A DNA stretch of 39,897 nt from Pseudomonas helleri (GCF_009600315.1 NZ_WIWC01000047.1:1-39897); one strand, 5' to 3'; positions 16,768 through 25,642 are shown, counted from the first letter of the stretch. Numbers and translations: made by a program. Notes: generated by a model not told the origin, from the sequence alone.

Positions 16768-17146
16768 GTTTAAAGTTGTAAGCCTCAAGCTTTTAGCGTT
16801 CAACATCCCTCACTGCCGCCACTGCTGCCCCTTGCCTGAGCGCTCTAAAGGGGCAGCAGTGACATCGTTTTAAAAGCTGAAAGCACGGCAATCCCCTCTG
16901 GCATTGACGATTCTTGCGATCCTCGCTTTGGCTTTCAACCGCATACGAAAAAACCACTGCTCTTGCAGGACCATCCGATTGGGCGAGAAGGATCAAGACA
17001 GTTTCTACACGATTTTGTTTTCCCGCGTGCCCCCTGCGCGATCCGCACGCTACCCACTCGCGTTAGTCTCAACGGACGATGAGCCCCGCCTGCAACCTTC
17101 CCATACTGCTCCAAGCCAATAAATACAGGCATTGAGGAGCAGGCGC
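16768..17146. other. Intergenic region with nested inverted repeat
   Basis: The 379 bases contain the nested inverted repeat at 16788-16878. The remainder runs up to the extradiol dioxygenase gene and must hold the promoter of the Ipd-like operon. I could not identify a convincing -35/-10 or sigma-54 site. GAGGAG at 17134-17139 is the ribosome site for the gene at 17147. Confidence 0.4.
16788..16878. repeat. Nested inverted repeat (possible terminator or palindromic element)
   Basis: The inner arms CACTGCTGCCCCTT (16820-16833) and AAGGGGCAGCAGTG (16848-16861) are perfect, 14 bp with a 14-base loop. The outer arms AGCTTTTA (16788-16795) and TAAAAGCT (16871-16878) are also perfect. GTTTTAAAA follows the inner stem. 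It may terminate the ridA operon, or be a mobile palindromic repeat. Confidence 0.65.
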
Positions 17147-18040
17147 ATGATCGACATTCGTGGTTTGAGCTACTTCGTTGCAGAATCCACCGACCCGGTG
17201 CAGTGGCAGCGCTATGCCCAAGACGTACTCGGGATGATGGTCAGCGAAGCCCCTACTGGCGGTGTGTACGTCAAAATGGACGAGCGCCCCTTCCGCATGC
17301 TGGTGGTGCCCGGCGGTGAGTCCCGTTACCTCGCTTCGGGCTGGGAGCTGGCCAGCGAGCGGGCCTTCAATGCTGCGATGGAAACCCTCGACCAGGCCGA
17401 TGTCAGCTGGCGTCTGGGCACTGCTGAGCAGTGCGATCAGCGCGGCGTCCAGGCCTTGTTGCATGTCACCGATCCCTCGGGTAACCACCATGAGTTGAGC
17501 TGGGGCCATCGTTCCGATTGCCAGCCCTTTATCTCGCCGCAAGGGGTGCCGGGTTTCATCACCGGCGACATGGGGCTGGGCCATACCGTGTTACCAGCTC
17601 CCAACTTCGATGCCACCCTGGCCTTTGCCAAAGAAGTGCTCGGCTTTGAGTTGTCGGACATTTTCAATTTCCGCCCCGACCCGTCAGCGCCGCCGATCCG
17701 CATCCATTTTCTGCATTGCAAAAATAGCCGTCACCACAGCCTGGCCTTGGCCGAATACCCGGTGCCGTCCGGTTGCGTGCATGTGATGGTCGAGGTCGAA
17801 TCGATGACCGAAGTCGGTCGCGCGTATGACCGCAGCATTGCTCACAGCGTGCCGCAGTCGGCCACGCTGGGCCAGCACCTGAACGACCGCATGACCTCGT
17901 TCTATATGAAAACCCCTTCGGGCTTTGATCTGGAATACGGCTATGGCGGCCTGCTAGTCGATTGGCAAGAACACAGCGCCTTTGAATTCACCCGCGTCAG
18001 CCTGTGGGGCCACGATTTCTCCGTCGGCCAGCAAAAGTAA
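17147..18040 (+). CDS. Type I extradiol ring-cleavage dioxygenase
   Basis: The product is a two-domain VOC-fold dioxygenase of 297 residues, the length of BphC and HsaC. The iron ligands are at the expected places: His146 (MGLGHTVLP), His212 (GCVHVMVEV) and Glu263 (GFDLEYG). The second-sphere His197 (NSRHHSLAL) and Tyr253 (SFYMKTPSG) are also present, so it should be active in meta-cleaving a catechol. ATG 17147 has GAGGAG 7 bases upstream. The next gene starts 9 bases later. Family members of this size cleave bicyclic or polycyclic catechols such as dihydroxybiphenyl or the steroid catechol. The true substrate here is unknown, and no hydrolase of the BphD/HsaD type lies nearby. Confidence 0.9.
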   Translation: MIDIRGLSYFVAESTDPVQWQRYAQDVLGMMVSEAPTGGVYVKMDERPFRMLVVPGGESRYLASGWELASERAFNAAMETLDQADVSWRLGTAEQCDQRGVQALLHVTDPSGNHHELSWGHRSDCQPFISPQGVPGFITGDMGLGHTVLPAPNFDATLAFAKEVLGFELSDIFNFRPDPSAPPIRIHFLHCKNSRHHSLALAEYPVPSGCVHVMVEVESMTEVGRAYDRSIAHSVPQSATLGQHLNDRMTSFYMKTPSGFDLEYGYGGLLVDWQEHSAFEFTRVSLWGHDFSVGQQK

Positions 18041-18049
18041 GGAATACCC

Positions 18050-18925
18050 ATGAACAAGCAAATGACAGCAGCCGATGCGGTCGGCCAATTGCGTGACGGC
18101 ATGACCATCGGTTTTGGTGGATGGGGGCCACGGCGCAAGCCGATGACGATCGTCCGCGAAATTCTGCGTTCGGACGTCAAGGACCTCACCGTGGTGGCCT
18201 ATGGCGGCCCCGAAGTCGGCATGTTGTGCGCCGCCGGTAAGGTCAAGAAGCTGGTGTTCGGTTTTGCCACGCTCGATGCCATTCCGCTGGAAGCGTATTT
18301 TCGCAAGGCCCGCGAAGCGGGTGAGCTGGAGTTGATGGAGCTGGACGAAGGCATGCTGCAATGGGGCCTGCGCGCAGCGGGTATGCGCTTGCCGTTTTTA
18401 CCCACCCGTTGTGGTTTGGCCACCGATGTGACGCGACTCAACCCTGACATCAAGCCCGTGCAATCGCCCTATGACGACGGCGAAGTGCTGTTGGCCATGC
18501 CTGCGTTAAACCTGGACATCGCCTTCTTGCATGTCAACGTTGCCGATCGGCTGGGCAACACCCTGGTGACCGGCCCCGACCCGTACTTCGATCATCTGTA
18601 TGCGCGTGCCGCCAAACAGTGTTTTGTGTCCTGCGAGCGCATTGAAGAACGCTTGAGCCTTGACGCCACTCAGGCGCGTTTCAACACCTTCGAGCGTTAT
18701 CTGGTCAGCGGTGTGGTGCATGCGCCGTTTGGCGCCCACCCGACCTCATGCCCGTCGGATTACGGCTGGGACATGAGCCACCTCAAGCGCTACAGCGCCA
18801 GTGCCGCTGAAGAGGGCGGTTGGGAAGGGTACGTGGCCGAGTTTGTAACGCCGGGCGAAAGCGCCTATCAGGCCAGCAATGGCGGTGCCGACCGGCTGAG
18901 CGCGCTGCCGCTGCCGGTGTTTTGA
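18050..18925 (+). CDS. ipdA: IpdA-like CoA-transferase-family alpha subunit (ring-opening hydrolase)
   Basis: IpdA and IpdB form a heteromeric enzyme of the CoA-transferase fold that hydrolytically opens the last carbocyclic ring in steroid catabolism. The 291-residue protein matches IpdA throughout: GFGGWGPRRKPM, the PYDDGEVLLAMPAL segment, GPDPYFDHL, VSCERIEE, and a GVVHAPFGAHPTSC block. The acidic stretch ELMELDEGM around residue 100 lies where I recall the catalytic Glu of IpdA. AAGGAA lies 5 bases before ATG 18050. It is followed by the matching beta subunit. Identity as an ortholog of steroid IpdA is probable at the family level. The substrate in this organism is an inference. Confidence 0.8.
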   Translation: MNKQMTAADAVGQLRDGMTIGFGGWGPRRKPMTIVREILRSDVKDLTVVAYGGPEVGMLCAAGKVKKLVFGFATLDAIPLEAYFRKAREAGELELMELDEGMLQWGLRAAGMRLPFLPTRCGLATDVTRLNPDIKPVQSPYDDGEVLLAMPALNLDIAFLHVNVADRLGNTLVTGPDPYFDHLYARAAKQCFVSCERIEERLSLDATQARFNTFERYLVSGVVHAPFGAHPTSCPSDYGWDMSHLKRYSASAAEEGGWEGYVAEFVTPGESAYQASNGGADRLSALPLPVF

Positions 18926-18936
18926 GGAATATGACG

Positions 18937-19734
18937 ATGACTGCAACCTGTGAATTTACCCTGGCCGAACTGCTGATCGTGGCCGCCAGCGAAGCCTGGC
19001 GCGATAACGGCGAAGTGATTGCCTCGGGTCTAGGCGTGATCCCGCGTTTGGGGGCGAGCCTGGCCAAATTGAGCCATAGCCCTGAACTGTTGATGACCGA
19101 CAGCGAAGCGTTTTTGGTCGAAGAGCCCATTCCGTTGGGGCCGCGAGGGGATTATCAGCCACGCTATTCGGGTTACCTGTCTTTCGAGCGGGTGTTTGAA
19201 TGCGTATGGGGCGGACGCCGCCACGCGATGATCGGCCCGACTCAGGTCGACCGTTGGGGCCAAACCAACCTGTCATGCATCGGCGATTATCAAAAGCCCA
19301 AAGTCGCGATGCTCGGAGTGCGCGGCTTGCCGGGTAACAGCATCAACCATATCAACTCGTTCTTTATACCCAGCCATAACACTCGGGCGTTTGTTGCCGG
19401 TGAAGTGGATATGGTTTCGGGCGTGGGCTTCAAGGATGAGCGCTGGGGTGTCGGCATGCGCCGCGACCTGATGGACATTCGCTTGATCGTCACCGACCTC
19501 TGTGTGATGGACTTAGGCGGCCCGGATCGTGCCGTGCAAGTGCGCTCGCTGCACCCCGGTGTGAGCTTTGAAGAGGTGCAAGAGAAAACCGGCTTCCCCG
19601 TGCTCAAGGCAGCCGACCTGAAGCAAACCGTGACACCGACCCCGGAGCAGTTGGCCCTGATCCGTCGGCTCGACCCCCATGATTACCGCGCCGCCGCGCT
19701 CAAGGGCAATCCGCCCGGCATTCGTCAGGCCTGA
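18937..19734 (+). CDS. ipdB: IpdB-like CoA-transferase-family beta subunit
   Basis: The protein is the partner of the preceding subunit, 265 residues from ATG 18937. That start has GAGGAAT at about 8 bases; ATG 18931 is too close to the site. It keeps the beta-subunit layout with a small N-terminal helix region, LLMTDSEAF at 51-59, GPTQVDRWGQTN at 100-111 and MLGVRGLPGN. Class I CoA transferases carry a SENG-type loop with the catalytic Glu. Here the aligned loop reads TDSEAF, so a Glu is present, but the motif differs. This fits an IpdB-like hydrolase rather than a transferase, though biochemistry would decide. It sits 11 bases after the alpha subunit and 18 before the hydratase. Confidence 0.8.
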   Translation: MTATCEFTLAELLIVAASEAWRDNGEVIASGLGVIPRLGASLAKLSHSPELLMTDSEAFLVEEPIPLGPRGDYQPRYSGYLSFERVFECVWGGRRHAMIGPTQVDRWGQTNLSCIGDYQKPKVAMLGVRGLPGNSINHINSFFIPSHNTRAFVAGEVDMVSGVGFKDERWGVGMRRDLMDIRLIVTDLCVMDLGGPDRAVQVRSLHPGVSFEEVQEKTGFPVLKAADLKQTVTPTPEQLALIRRLDPHDYRAAALKGNPPGIRQA

Positions 19735-19752
19735 AGCCAAGGAAATCCGCTT

Positions 19753-20658
19753 ATGAGTAGCGACAGCGAATTTGTGCAGCGCGTTGATGACGCTGTGTAT
19801 GAAACCGAAGAGCCGGTGCTGTATGCGGTGGCGGACGGCATCGCCACGCTGACGCTGAACCGGCCCACGGTCAATAATGCTCAGAACTCGCAGATGACCT
19901 ATGCGCTGGACGATGCCTTTCGCCGTGCCGTCAATGATGACGAGGTGAAAGTCATCGTGTTGCGCGGCAATGGCAAACACTTTTCGGCTGGGCATGACAT
20001 CGGTACACCCGGGCGCGACATTAATAAATCCTTTGATCGGGCCAGCTTGTGGTGGGATCACACCAACAAACCCGGCGGAGAATACCTCTATGCCCGTGAG
20101 CAGGAAGTGTATTTGGGGATGTGCCGACGCTGGCGTGAATTGCCCAAGCCGACTATCGCCATGGTGCAGGGCGCCTGTGTTGCAGGCGGGCTGATGCTGG
20201 CTTGGGTCTGCGATTTGATCGTGGCCAGTGACGATGCCTTTTTTCAGGACCCGGTGGTGCGCATGGGCATTCCGGGGGTGGAATATTTTGCTCACCCGTA
20301 TGAGCTGAACCCCAGAATCGCCAAGGAGTTCCTGTTCACAGGTGACCGCATGAGCGCCGAGCGTGCGTATCAAATGGGCATGGTTAATCGCCTGTACAGT
20401 CGTGATGAGCTGCACGCCGGCACCTATGCGCTGGCGGCGGCCATTGCCAAACAGCCGCGCATGGGCTTGGCGCTGACCAAACAGGCGATCAATCACGTTG
20501 AAGACTTGCAGGGCAAACGCACCGCGATGGACGCTGTATTTGCCTGGCATCATTTTGCCCATAGCCATAACGAGTTGCTGTCGGGTGACAAGCTTGGCGG
20601 CTACGACGCCAAAGCGATGATCGAGGCGAACAAGAACGCTGCGGGAGAGCGTCGATGA
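19753..20658 (+). CDS. EchA20-like enoyl-CoA hydratase/isomerase family protein
   Basis: This is a crotonase-fold protein of 301 residues, acting on CoA thioesters. The oxyanion-hole segments are HFSAGHDI (76-83) and ACVAGGLML (141-149). A long insertion after the first one (TPGRDINKSFDRASLWWDH) resembles the EchA20 group that opens ring D of steroid intermediates, and TLTLNRPTVNNAQNSQM is typical of the N-terminus. It lies within the ipdAB-ipdC block, in an order close to that of the mycobacterial KstR2 genes. The stop overlaps the ATG of the next gene (ATGA), so they are coupled. The exact reaction in this organism is inferred from the neighbours. Confidence 0.82.
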   Translation: MSSDSEFVQRVDDAVYETEEPVLYAVADGIATLTLNRPTVNNAQNSQMTYALDDAFRRAVNDDEVKVIVLRGNGKHFSAGHDIGTPGRDINKSFDRASLWWDHTNKPGGEYLYAREQEVYLGMCRRWRELPKPTIAMVQGACVAGGLMLAWVCDLIVASDDAFFQDPVVRMGIPGVEYFAHPYELNPRIAKEFLFTGDRMSAERAYQMGMVNRLYSRDELHAGTYALAAAIAKQPRMGLALTKQAINHVEDLQGKRTAMDAVFAWHHFAHSHNELLSGDKLGGYDAKAMIEANKNAAGERR

Positions 20659-21761
20659 GTGATTATTTGCGCACTGCGTTAACTGATGCGCTGGGCTGTC
20701 GATACCCCATCGTCCAAACCGCGATGGGCTGGGTGTCGGATGCCAATTTGGTGATTGCCAGCAGCCAGGCGGGTGCCTTTGGCTTTTTAGCCGGGGCGAC
20801 GATCCATGCACAGCAACTGGAAGCCGAAATCCAGCGTGTCATCCAGGCCTTGGGCAGCAGCAATTTTGGGCTCAATTTTCATATGTTTCAGGAGAACGCG
20901 GCGCAATGTGTCGACCTGGCCATCGAATACCGATTACGCGCCGTGAGCTATGGCCGCGGCCCGGATCGTCAGACCATCGAGCGCTTTAAAAAAGCGGGGG
21001 TGCTGTGTATTCCAACCGTGGGCGCGGTCAAGCATGCGATCAAGGCGGTTGAATTGGGCGCGGACATGATTACCGTGCAGGGCGGCGAGGGGGGCGGGCA
21101 CACGGGCGGGGTGCCGAGTACTATTTTACTGCCTCAGGTACTGGACGCAGTGCAGGTGCCGGTGATTGCGGCAGGCGGCTACTCCACCGGGCGCGGTCTG
21201 GCCGGTGCACTGGCCACCGGCGCCGCGGGTGTGGCGATGGGCACGCGGTTTTTGATGACCAAAGAATCGCCCACGCCTGCGGCGACGCTTGAGCGGTATG
21301 TGAAGGTCGCCGACCCGCAAAAAATCCGCGTGACCACGGCGGTCGATGGCATGCGTCATCGCATGATTGAAAACGCCTTCATTGACCGTCTCGAAAAAGC
21401 CGGGGCTTTTGGCCGACTGCGCATTGCCTTGGGCAGCGCATGGCACTGGAAACAGCAAACCGGCATGAGTCTGGGGCATATGCTCAGGGTGTTTGCCCAA
21501 TCCGTGAAGGAAGACCCCGGCGCCTTGTCGCAAACGGTGATGGCGGCCAACCAGCCGGTGTTGCTGCAGCGTTCAATGGTGGATGGCGTCCCCGATGAAG
21601 GCATTTTGCCGTGTGGGCAAGTAGCGTCGGCGATCGGGGAGTTGAAAAGCTGTCAGCAGTTGATCGATGAAATGGCTCGCGAAGCGGAACGTTGTTTGAT
21701 GGCGATCAATGCACGTTACCCGGCTTCGCGCTGTCAGGCCGCAGTACCGGCAGGCTTGTGA
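20655..21761 (+). CDS. ipdC: IpdC-like FMN-dependent enzyme (nitronate monooxygenase family)
   Basis: The product is a TIM-barrel FMN enzyme of the nitronate monooxygenase / 2-nitropropane dioxygenase superfamily, 368 residues. FMN phosphate and flavin contacts are visible in GGEGGGHTGG (143-152), AAGGYSTGRG (172-181) and MGTRFL (195-200). In steroid degraders the IpdC member oxidises a hydroxy-ring acyl-CoA intermediate just before IpdAB. Here it closes an operon with ipdA- and ipdB-like genes, so an Ipd-type role is more likely than nitronate oxidation. The start overlaps the hydratase stop. A 120-base gap separates it from the Rhs gene. Automated annotation would probably call it nitronate monooxygenase. 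Confidence 0.78.
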   Translation: MSDYLRTALTDALGCRYPIVQTAMGWVSDANLVIASSQAGAFGFLAGATIHAQQLEAEIQRVIQALGSSNFGLNFHMFQENAAQCVDLAIEYRLRAVSYGRGPDRQTIERFKKAGVLCIPTVGAVKHAIKAVELGADMITVQGGEGGGHTGGVPSTILLPQVLDAVQVPVIAAGGYSTGRGLAGALATGAAGVAMGTRFLMTKESPTPAATLERYVKVADPQKIRVTTAVDGMRHRMIENAFIDRLEKAGAFGRLRIALGSAWHWKQQTGMSLGHMLRVFAQSVKEDPGALSQTVMAANQPVLLQRSMVDGVPDEGILPCGQVASAIGELKSCQQLIDEMAREAERCLMAINARYPASRCQAAVPAGL

Positions 21762-21881
21762 AACGGCTTTAAAGGATGTAACTGAACTTATCTGGATACA
21801 AAACGTGTCCAGACGAGCGTCTGAGGCCTGTTTCCTGATCACTACACTTTTTAATCATTGTGGAGCTCAGGACGCTGACTT

Positions 21882-24845
21882 ATGCCTCAATCCTTGCATC
21901 GCCATACACCCTCACTCACGTCATACGACCCGCGCGGTCTGACCATTCGCGCGGTGGCCTATCACCGTCGCACAGCGGGCGATGAGCCGCAGGCACGCAT
22001 CCACCGTCAGGTTTACAGTGCCACTGGTATGCTCAGCGAACAGTGGGACCCTCGTCTCACAGCTTTGCGGGCCAGCGCCGCCAATCTACGTCATCGCTAC
22101 TCACTGTCGGGACGTTTGCTGCATAGCGACTCCGTGGACAGAGGCGCGCGCATCGTCTTCTGCGGCGCAGGGGCCGAGTTGCGCTACAGCTGGGATGCCC
22201 GTGGCACCCGGCACACTTACCAGTACGATCAGCTCCTGCGCGTAAGCGCACTGTTTGAACAAGCTGCCGGTGACCAAAAGGCCCGGTGCGTCGAGCGCAT
22301 GAGCTATGCCGACAACAGCCCCGAACATGCACGGCATAACCGTTGCGCCCGGTTGCTGCGTCACGATGACCCGGCAGGCACCCTGTGGCCTGAGGACTAT
22401 GACGTGCAGGGGCGGGTGACGAGTGAGTCGCGTCGTTTTGTCGATGAAGTCTCTGCGTCTCCTGACTGGCCTCTGTCATCTGATCAGCGTGACCTGTCCC
22501 TTGATCCCGCTGTGTGGCGCAGTCAATGGCACTACGATGCATTGGGCCAGTTACTGGAACGGGTAGACGCCAAACACAACCGGCATCAGTCACGCTATGC
22601 CGTGGACGGTCTGCTGACCTCACGATGGGTGCACCTCAAGAGCGGAACTCGGCACACCGTCGTGCAGCACCGAACCTACAACGCAAGCGGCAACATAGAA
22701 ACGGAGCGGGCGGGCAATCAGGTGCTCACCGAACTGACCTACAACCTCAGTGATGAGCGCTTGCTGCAACTCAAGAGCTATCGTGATGGCAAACCCGATG
22801 AAGCCTTGCAAGACCTTTCATATGGCTATGATCGCGTCGGCAATGTGCTGAGCATTCGCGATGCCGCGCAGCCCGTGCAGTGGTCCGATAACATCCGGCT
22901 GGAGGCGCGGAGCACCTTCACCTACGACACCCTCTCTCAATTGATAGAAGCCAGCGGCCTGGAAAATGCCGCCAATGGCAGCGGTGCGCGCCAGACTGGC
23001 ATGGTCAGCTTTGGTGCGACTGACGGCCAGCGCCCTCGTCAGTATCGCCAGACGTATACCTATGATGCAGGCGGCAACCTTACTCGCTTGCAACACATTC
23101 CCAGCCGTGGCTCAGGCTATACGCGACACATCAAGGTGTCAGGTCAGAGCAATCACAGTCTTGAGCTCCATGCGGGTCAGCTTGCTGAACCGGGGTTAGG
23201 CAAAGGGTTCGATCAGAACGGCAATTTGCAAGTGCTCGAACCCGGTCAGGCGCTGACTTGGAACCTGCGCAATCAACTGCAACGCGTCACTCAAGTCAGG
23301 CGCGAAAACGGCACTGATGATGACGAAATCTATGTGTACGACAGCAGTGGGGTACGAGCGCTGAAAATCACTCGCGCCAATGGCCCGCGTCAGCCCCGTG
23401 TTCGCGAAGTGTATTACTTGCCGGGCTTGGAAATTCGACGCAACAGCGCGACGGGTGAAGCGTTGAATCTGCTGAGGGTGGAGGGTGAACTCAACAGCGC
23501 GACTGTTTTGCAATGGGAACAAGGTCGTCCCGAAGGTATCGACAACGAACACGTACGCTTCAGCCTTACGGACCACTTGGGCAGCAGCACGCTGGAGCTC
23601 GATCACAAAGCCCGGTTACTGAGTCAGGAAAGCTATTACCCCTATGGATCAACGGCTTGGTGGGCGGCTAAAAGTGCGCTCGAAGCCAGCTACAAGTTCG
23701 TGCGTTATTCGGGCAAGGAGCGTGATGCCAGTGGCCTTTACTACTATGGCTATCGTTATTACGCACCTTGGCTGGCCCGCTGGATCAGTGCTGACCCGGC
23801 CGATGATGTAGATGGTCTTAACCTGTATGCCATGACCCGGGCAAATCCGACCAGCAGGAGCGAGAGCCAGGGGTTGCAGAGCGATACGGTGGCTAGACCG
23901 GGTCGGCTGGCGATTCTGCACAGCGTGATCACAGACGTGGCCAGCAGGGCCAGACCAAGGGTACAGGCGTCCAGTGCGGCGGCGATCCGTGATGGTCTTG
24001 CTACCTTTATCAGTAATGCCGCAGGCGCTGGTGTGGATATCGCCCTGTTTGAAGGCCGTCAACCCTCGCAAGGCTTGAACACCGCCTTGCGCAGTACCGT
24101 GGCGGCGCTGGATGCCTTAAGCGTCATGCACATGAGCACTGGGTTATTTGGTCATGTGACACGCTGGAGCCCTTTAATCGGATTTTTTGCCGCCACAGCG
24201 ACTGGTCGTGGTTTCGAGGAGCGCGGTGCCAGTGAAGGGGTTGGCGCTGAAGACGTGTGGGATCCTGTGGCCCGGCTCAGGCTGGCCGGGCATGTGCGAG
24301 CCTTCACCCGTGAAGTTGTGCAGCAAATGGTGAGCGGGCTTGGCGAAAGCGTGTCGTGGGGACAAACCCCGGTGCGTGCCAGAATCCCGCGAACCTTGGC
24401 AGCCGCAGGCGCCTATAGCATGGCCACAGTGCCTAATGCGGTGTTTGGGCACTACGTGCCGGGGCCACTGATCCCTAATGTAGGGCCTTTGATCGAGGCG
24501 TTCGATGCCGCGGCAGGTACGGCCATCCGTGGGGGGCACGCGACGGCGCGCTTTGACCGTCACGTCAATGCATTACAGGTGCCAGGGGCAATGGATACGG
24601 TGCACGGGGGGGTGAGCCGGATGTTCAATCAAACCTGGACCTATTGGGCCGGGGTCGGTATTGAGGCGGTTGCGCAGTGGGTAACGGGCCAGTCTGTTGA
24701 AGCGCAAAGCGGCAGGGCAAGGGCGTGGGTCGGTGCCGCCAAAGGCGTGGTATCTGCTTTGACAGAATTCCGCGGGGCGTTTTTACAAACGGCCAGAAGC
24801 GGGTTTGGCAGCCTGTTCAAGCGTTGGCGGACAGCGAGCAGCTGA
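21882..24845 (+). CDS. TccC/Rhs-like polymorphic toxin protein with unknown C-terminal domain
   Basis: The 987-residue protein opens like insecticidal toxin complex C subunits (TPSLTSYDPRGLTIRAVAYH) and continues with YD repeats (YDALGQLLER, YDRVGNVLSI, YDAGGNLTRL). The Rhs core ends at about 606-665 with YSGKERDASGLYYYGYRYY and DGLNLYAM. In relatives the core closes with NPVTLLDPDGL, an aspartyl self-cleavage motif. Here the aligned residues read NPTSRSESQGL, so both Asp positions are changed. The final 320 residues are rich in Gly, Ala and hydrophobic residues and match no toxin I know. No TcA, TcB, VgrG or immunity gene adjoins it. Start ATG 21882. It may be a secreted effector, or a form that is no longer processed. 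Confidence 0.85.
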   Translation: MPQSLHRHTPSLTSYDPRGLTIRAVAYHRRTAGDEPQARIHRQVYSATGMLSEQWDPRLTALRASAANLRHRYSLSGRLLHSDSVDRGARIVFCGAGAELRYSWDARGTRHTYQYDQLLRVSALFEQAAGDQKARCVERMSYADNSPEHARHNRCARLLRHDDPAGTLWPEDYDVQGRVTSESRRFVDEVSASPDWPLSSDQRDLSLDPAVWRSQWHYDALGQLLERVDAKHNRHQSRYAVDGLLTSRWVHLKSGTRHTVVQHRTYNASGNIETERAGNQVLTELTYNLSDERLLQLKSYRDGKPDEALQDLSYGYDRVGNVLSIRDAAQPVQWSDNIRLEARSTFTYDTLSQLIEASGLENAANGSGARQTGMVSFGATDGQRPRQYRQTYTYDAGGNLTRLQHIPSRGSGYTRHIKVSGQSNHSLELHAGQLAEPGLGKGFDQNGNLQVLEPGQALTWNLRNQLQRVTQVRRENGTDDDEIYVYDSSGVRALKITRANGPRQPRVREVYYLPGLEIRRNSATGEALNLLRVEGELNSATVLQWEQGRPEGIDNEHVRFSLTDHLGSSTLELDHKARLLSQESYYPYGSTAWWAAKSALEASYKFVRYSGKERDASGLYYYGYRYYAPWLARWISADPADDVDGLNLYAMTRANPTSRSESQGLQSDTVARPGRLAILHSVITDVASRARPRVQASSAAAIRDGLATFISNAAGAGVDIALFEGRQPSQGLNTALRSTVAALDALSVMHMSTGLFGHVTRWSPLIGFFAATATGRGFEERGASEGVGAEDVWDPVARLRLAGHVRAFTREVVQQMVSGLGESVSWGQTPVRARIPRTLAAAGAYSMATVPNAVFGHYVPGPLIPNVGPLIEAFDAAAGTAIRGGHATARFDRHVNALQVPGAMDTVHGGVSRMFNQTWTYWAGVGIEAVAQWVTGQSVEAQSGRARAWVGAAKGVVSALTEFRGAFLQTARSGFGSLFKRWRTASS

Positions 24846-24863
24846 TCCTCCATACCGTGTGCA

Positions 24864-24888
24864 GTGCAGTGAATCAAGGTCACTGCAC
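24864..24888. repeat. Hairpin between the Rhs gene and mgtC
   Basis: GTGCAGTG (24864-24871) and CACTGCAC (24881-24888) are perfect inverted arms around a 9-base loop. There is no U-tract downstream, so a classical terminator is unlikely. Confidence 0.4.
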
Positions 24889-24967
24889 CTGCGCAACAAC
24901 CCCCGAAAGCTTGACTATGCTATCGGCACCGGTTGCGCTTGCAGGCCGTCTAAGTCGAGGGATAGCA

Positions 24968-25642
24968 ATGATTTCAGAGTGGGAAATGGTGGCGCGCCTG
25001 ATATTGGCCGCTTTGTTGGGCAGTTTGATTGGTTTGCAACGCGAACACCTGTTTTGGACCGCAGGCTTGCGCACGCACATGCTGGTTGCGACCGGCGCGT
25101 GCCTGTTCATGATTGTCTCGGCATTCGGCTTTGAGCAGGCGTTGACTCAGGCTGGGACCCGGTTGGACCCCTCACGGATTGCGGCGCAGATCGTCACGGG
25201 TATCGGTTTTCTCGGCGCCGGTTCAATCATGATGCGCGGCGAAGTGATCAAAGGCCTGACTACGGCGGCCAGCCTGTGGGCCGTGGCCGCTATCGGCATG
25301 TCCATCGGGGGCGGTTTGTATGTGCTGGGCGTGGCGGCGACGGTATTGATTCTGATCATACTGATTGCCATCGGCCCCATTGAGCATCGTTACCGTGACT
25401 GGATAAAAGTGCATGTCATCAAATTGGTCGCACCGATTGGCGTGTTGAACCGCCAGAGCCTGACAGATTTCCTCGGCGATGAAGCGGGGCGCCTCAAACA
25501 AGTGATTGTTGAGCAAGGCCCGGACATGGGCAGCGAAAGCGTGACCGTGGAGTTTAAAAGAACCAGTCGGCTTGAAACAGCCGAGCTGTTGAAGCGGATA
25601 TTGACGATTCCCGACGTCAGGGAGGAACAGGCACCGCATTGA
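24968..25642 (+). CDS. MgtC/SapB family inner-membrane protein
   Basis: The 224-residue protein has five predicted membrane helices in its first 135 residues and a soluble C-terminal domain. Family marks are LLGSLIGLQREHLFWTAGLR, the GACLFMIVS segment, and IVTGIGFLGAGSIM. MgtC proteins help cells under low magnesium and modulate membrane ATPase or phosphate uptake; the role of this one is unknown. ATG 24968 has CGAGGGAT upstream, while the longer frame to 24725 would run through the Rhs gene. It appears monocistronic, followed by a GC hairpin with TTTT before the creatinase gene. Confidence 0.9.
   Translation: MISEWEMVARLILAALLGSLIGLQREHLFWTAGLRTHMLVATGACLFMIVSAFGFEQALTQAGTRLDPSRIAAQIVTGIGFLGAGSIMMRGEVIKGLTTAASLWAVAAIGMSIGGGLYVLGVAATVLILIILIAIGPIEHRYRDWIKVHVIKLVAPIGVLNRQSLTDFLGDEAGRLKQVIVEQGPDMGSESVTVEFKRTSRLETAELLKRILTIPDVREEQAPH

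Noticed and set aside
19513..20811. 432-codon - strand frame opposite the ipdB, hydratase and ipdC genes
   Set aside because: It spans three + strand genes with clear enzymatic motifs and shows no family similarity. High-GC codon usage explains its length.
20655..21761. Annotation as a plain nitronate monooxygenase
   Set aside because: The superfamily fits, but the operon with IpdA/IpdB-like subunits and an EchA20-like hydratase makes an IpdC-type role more likely.
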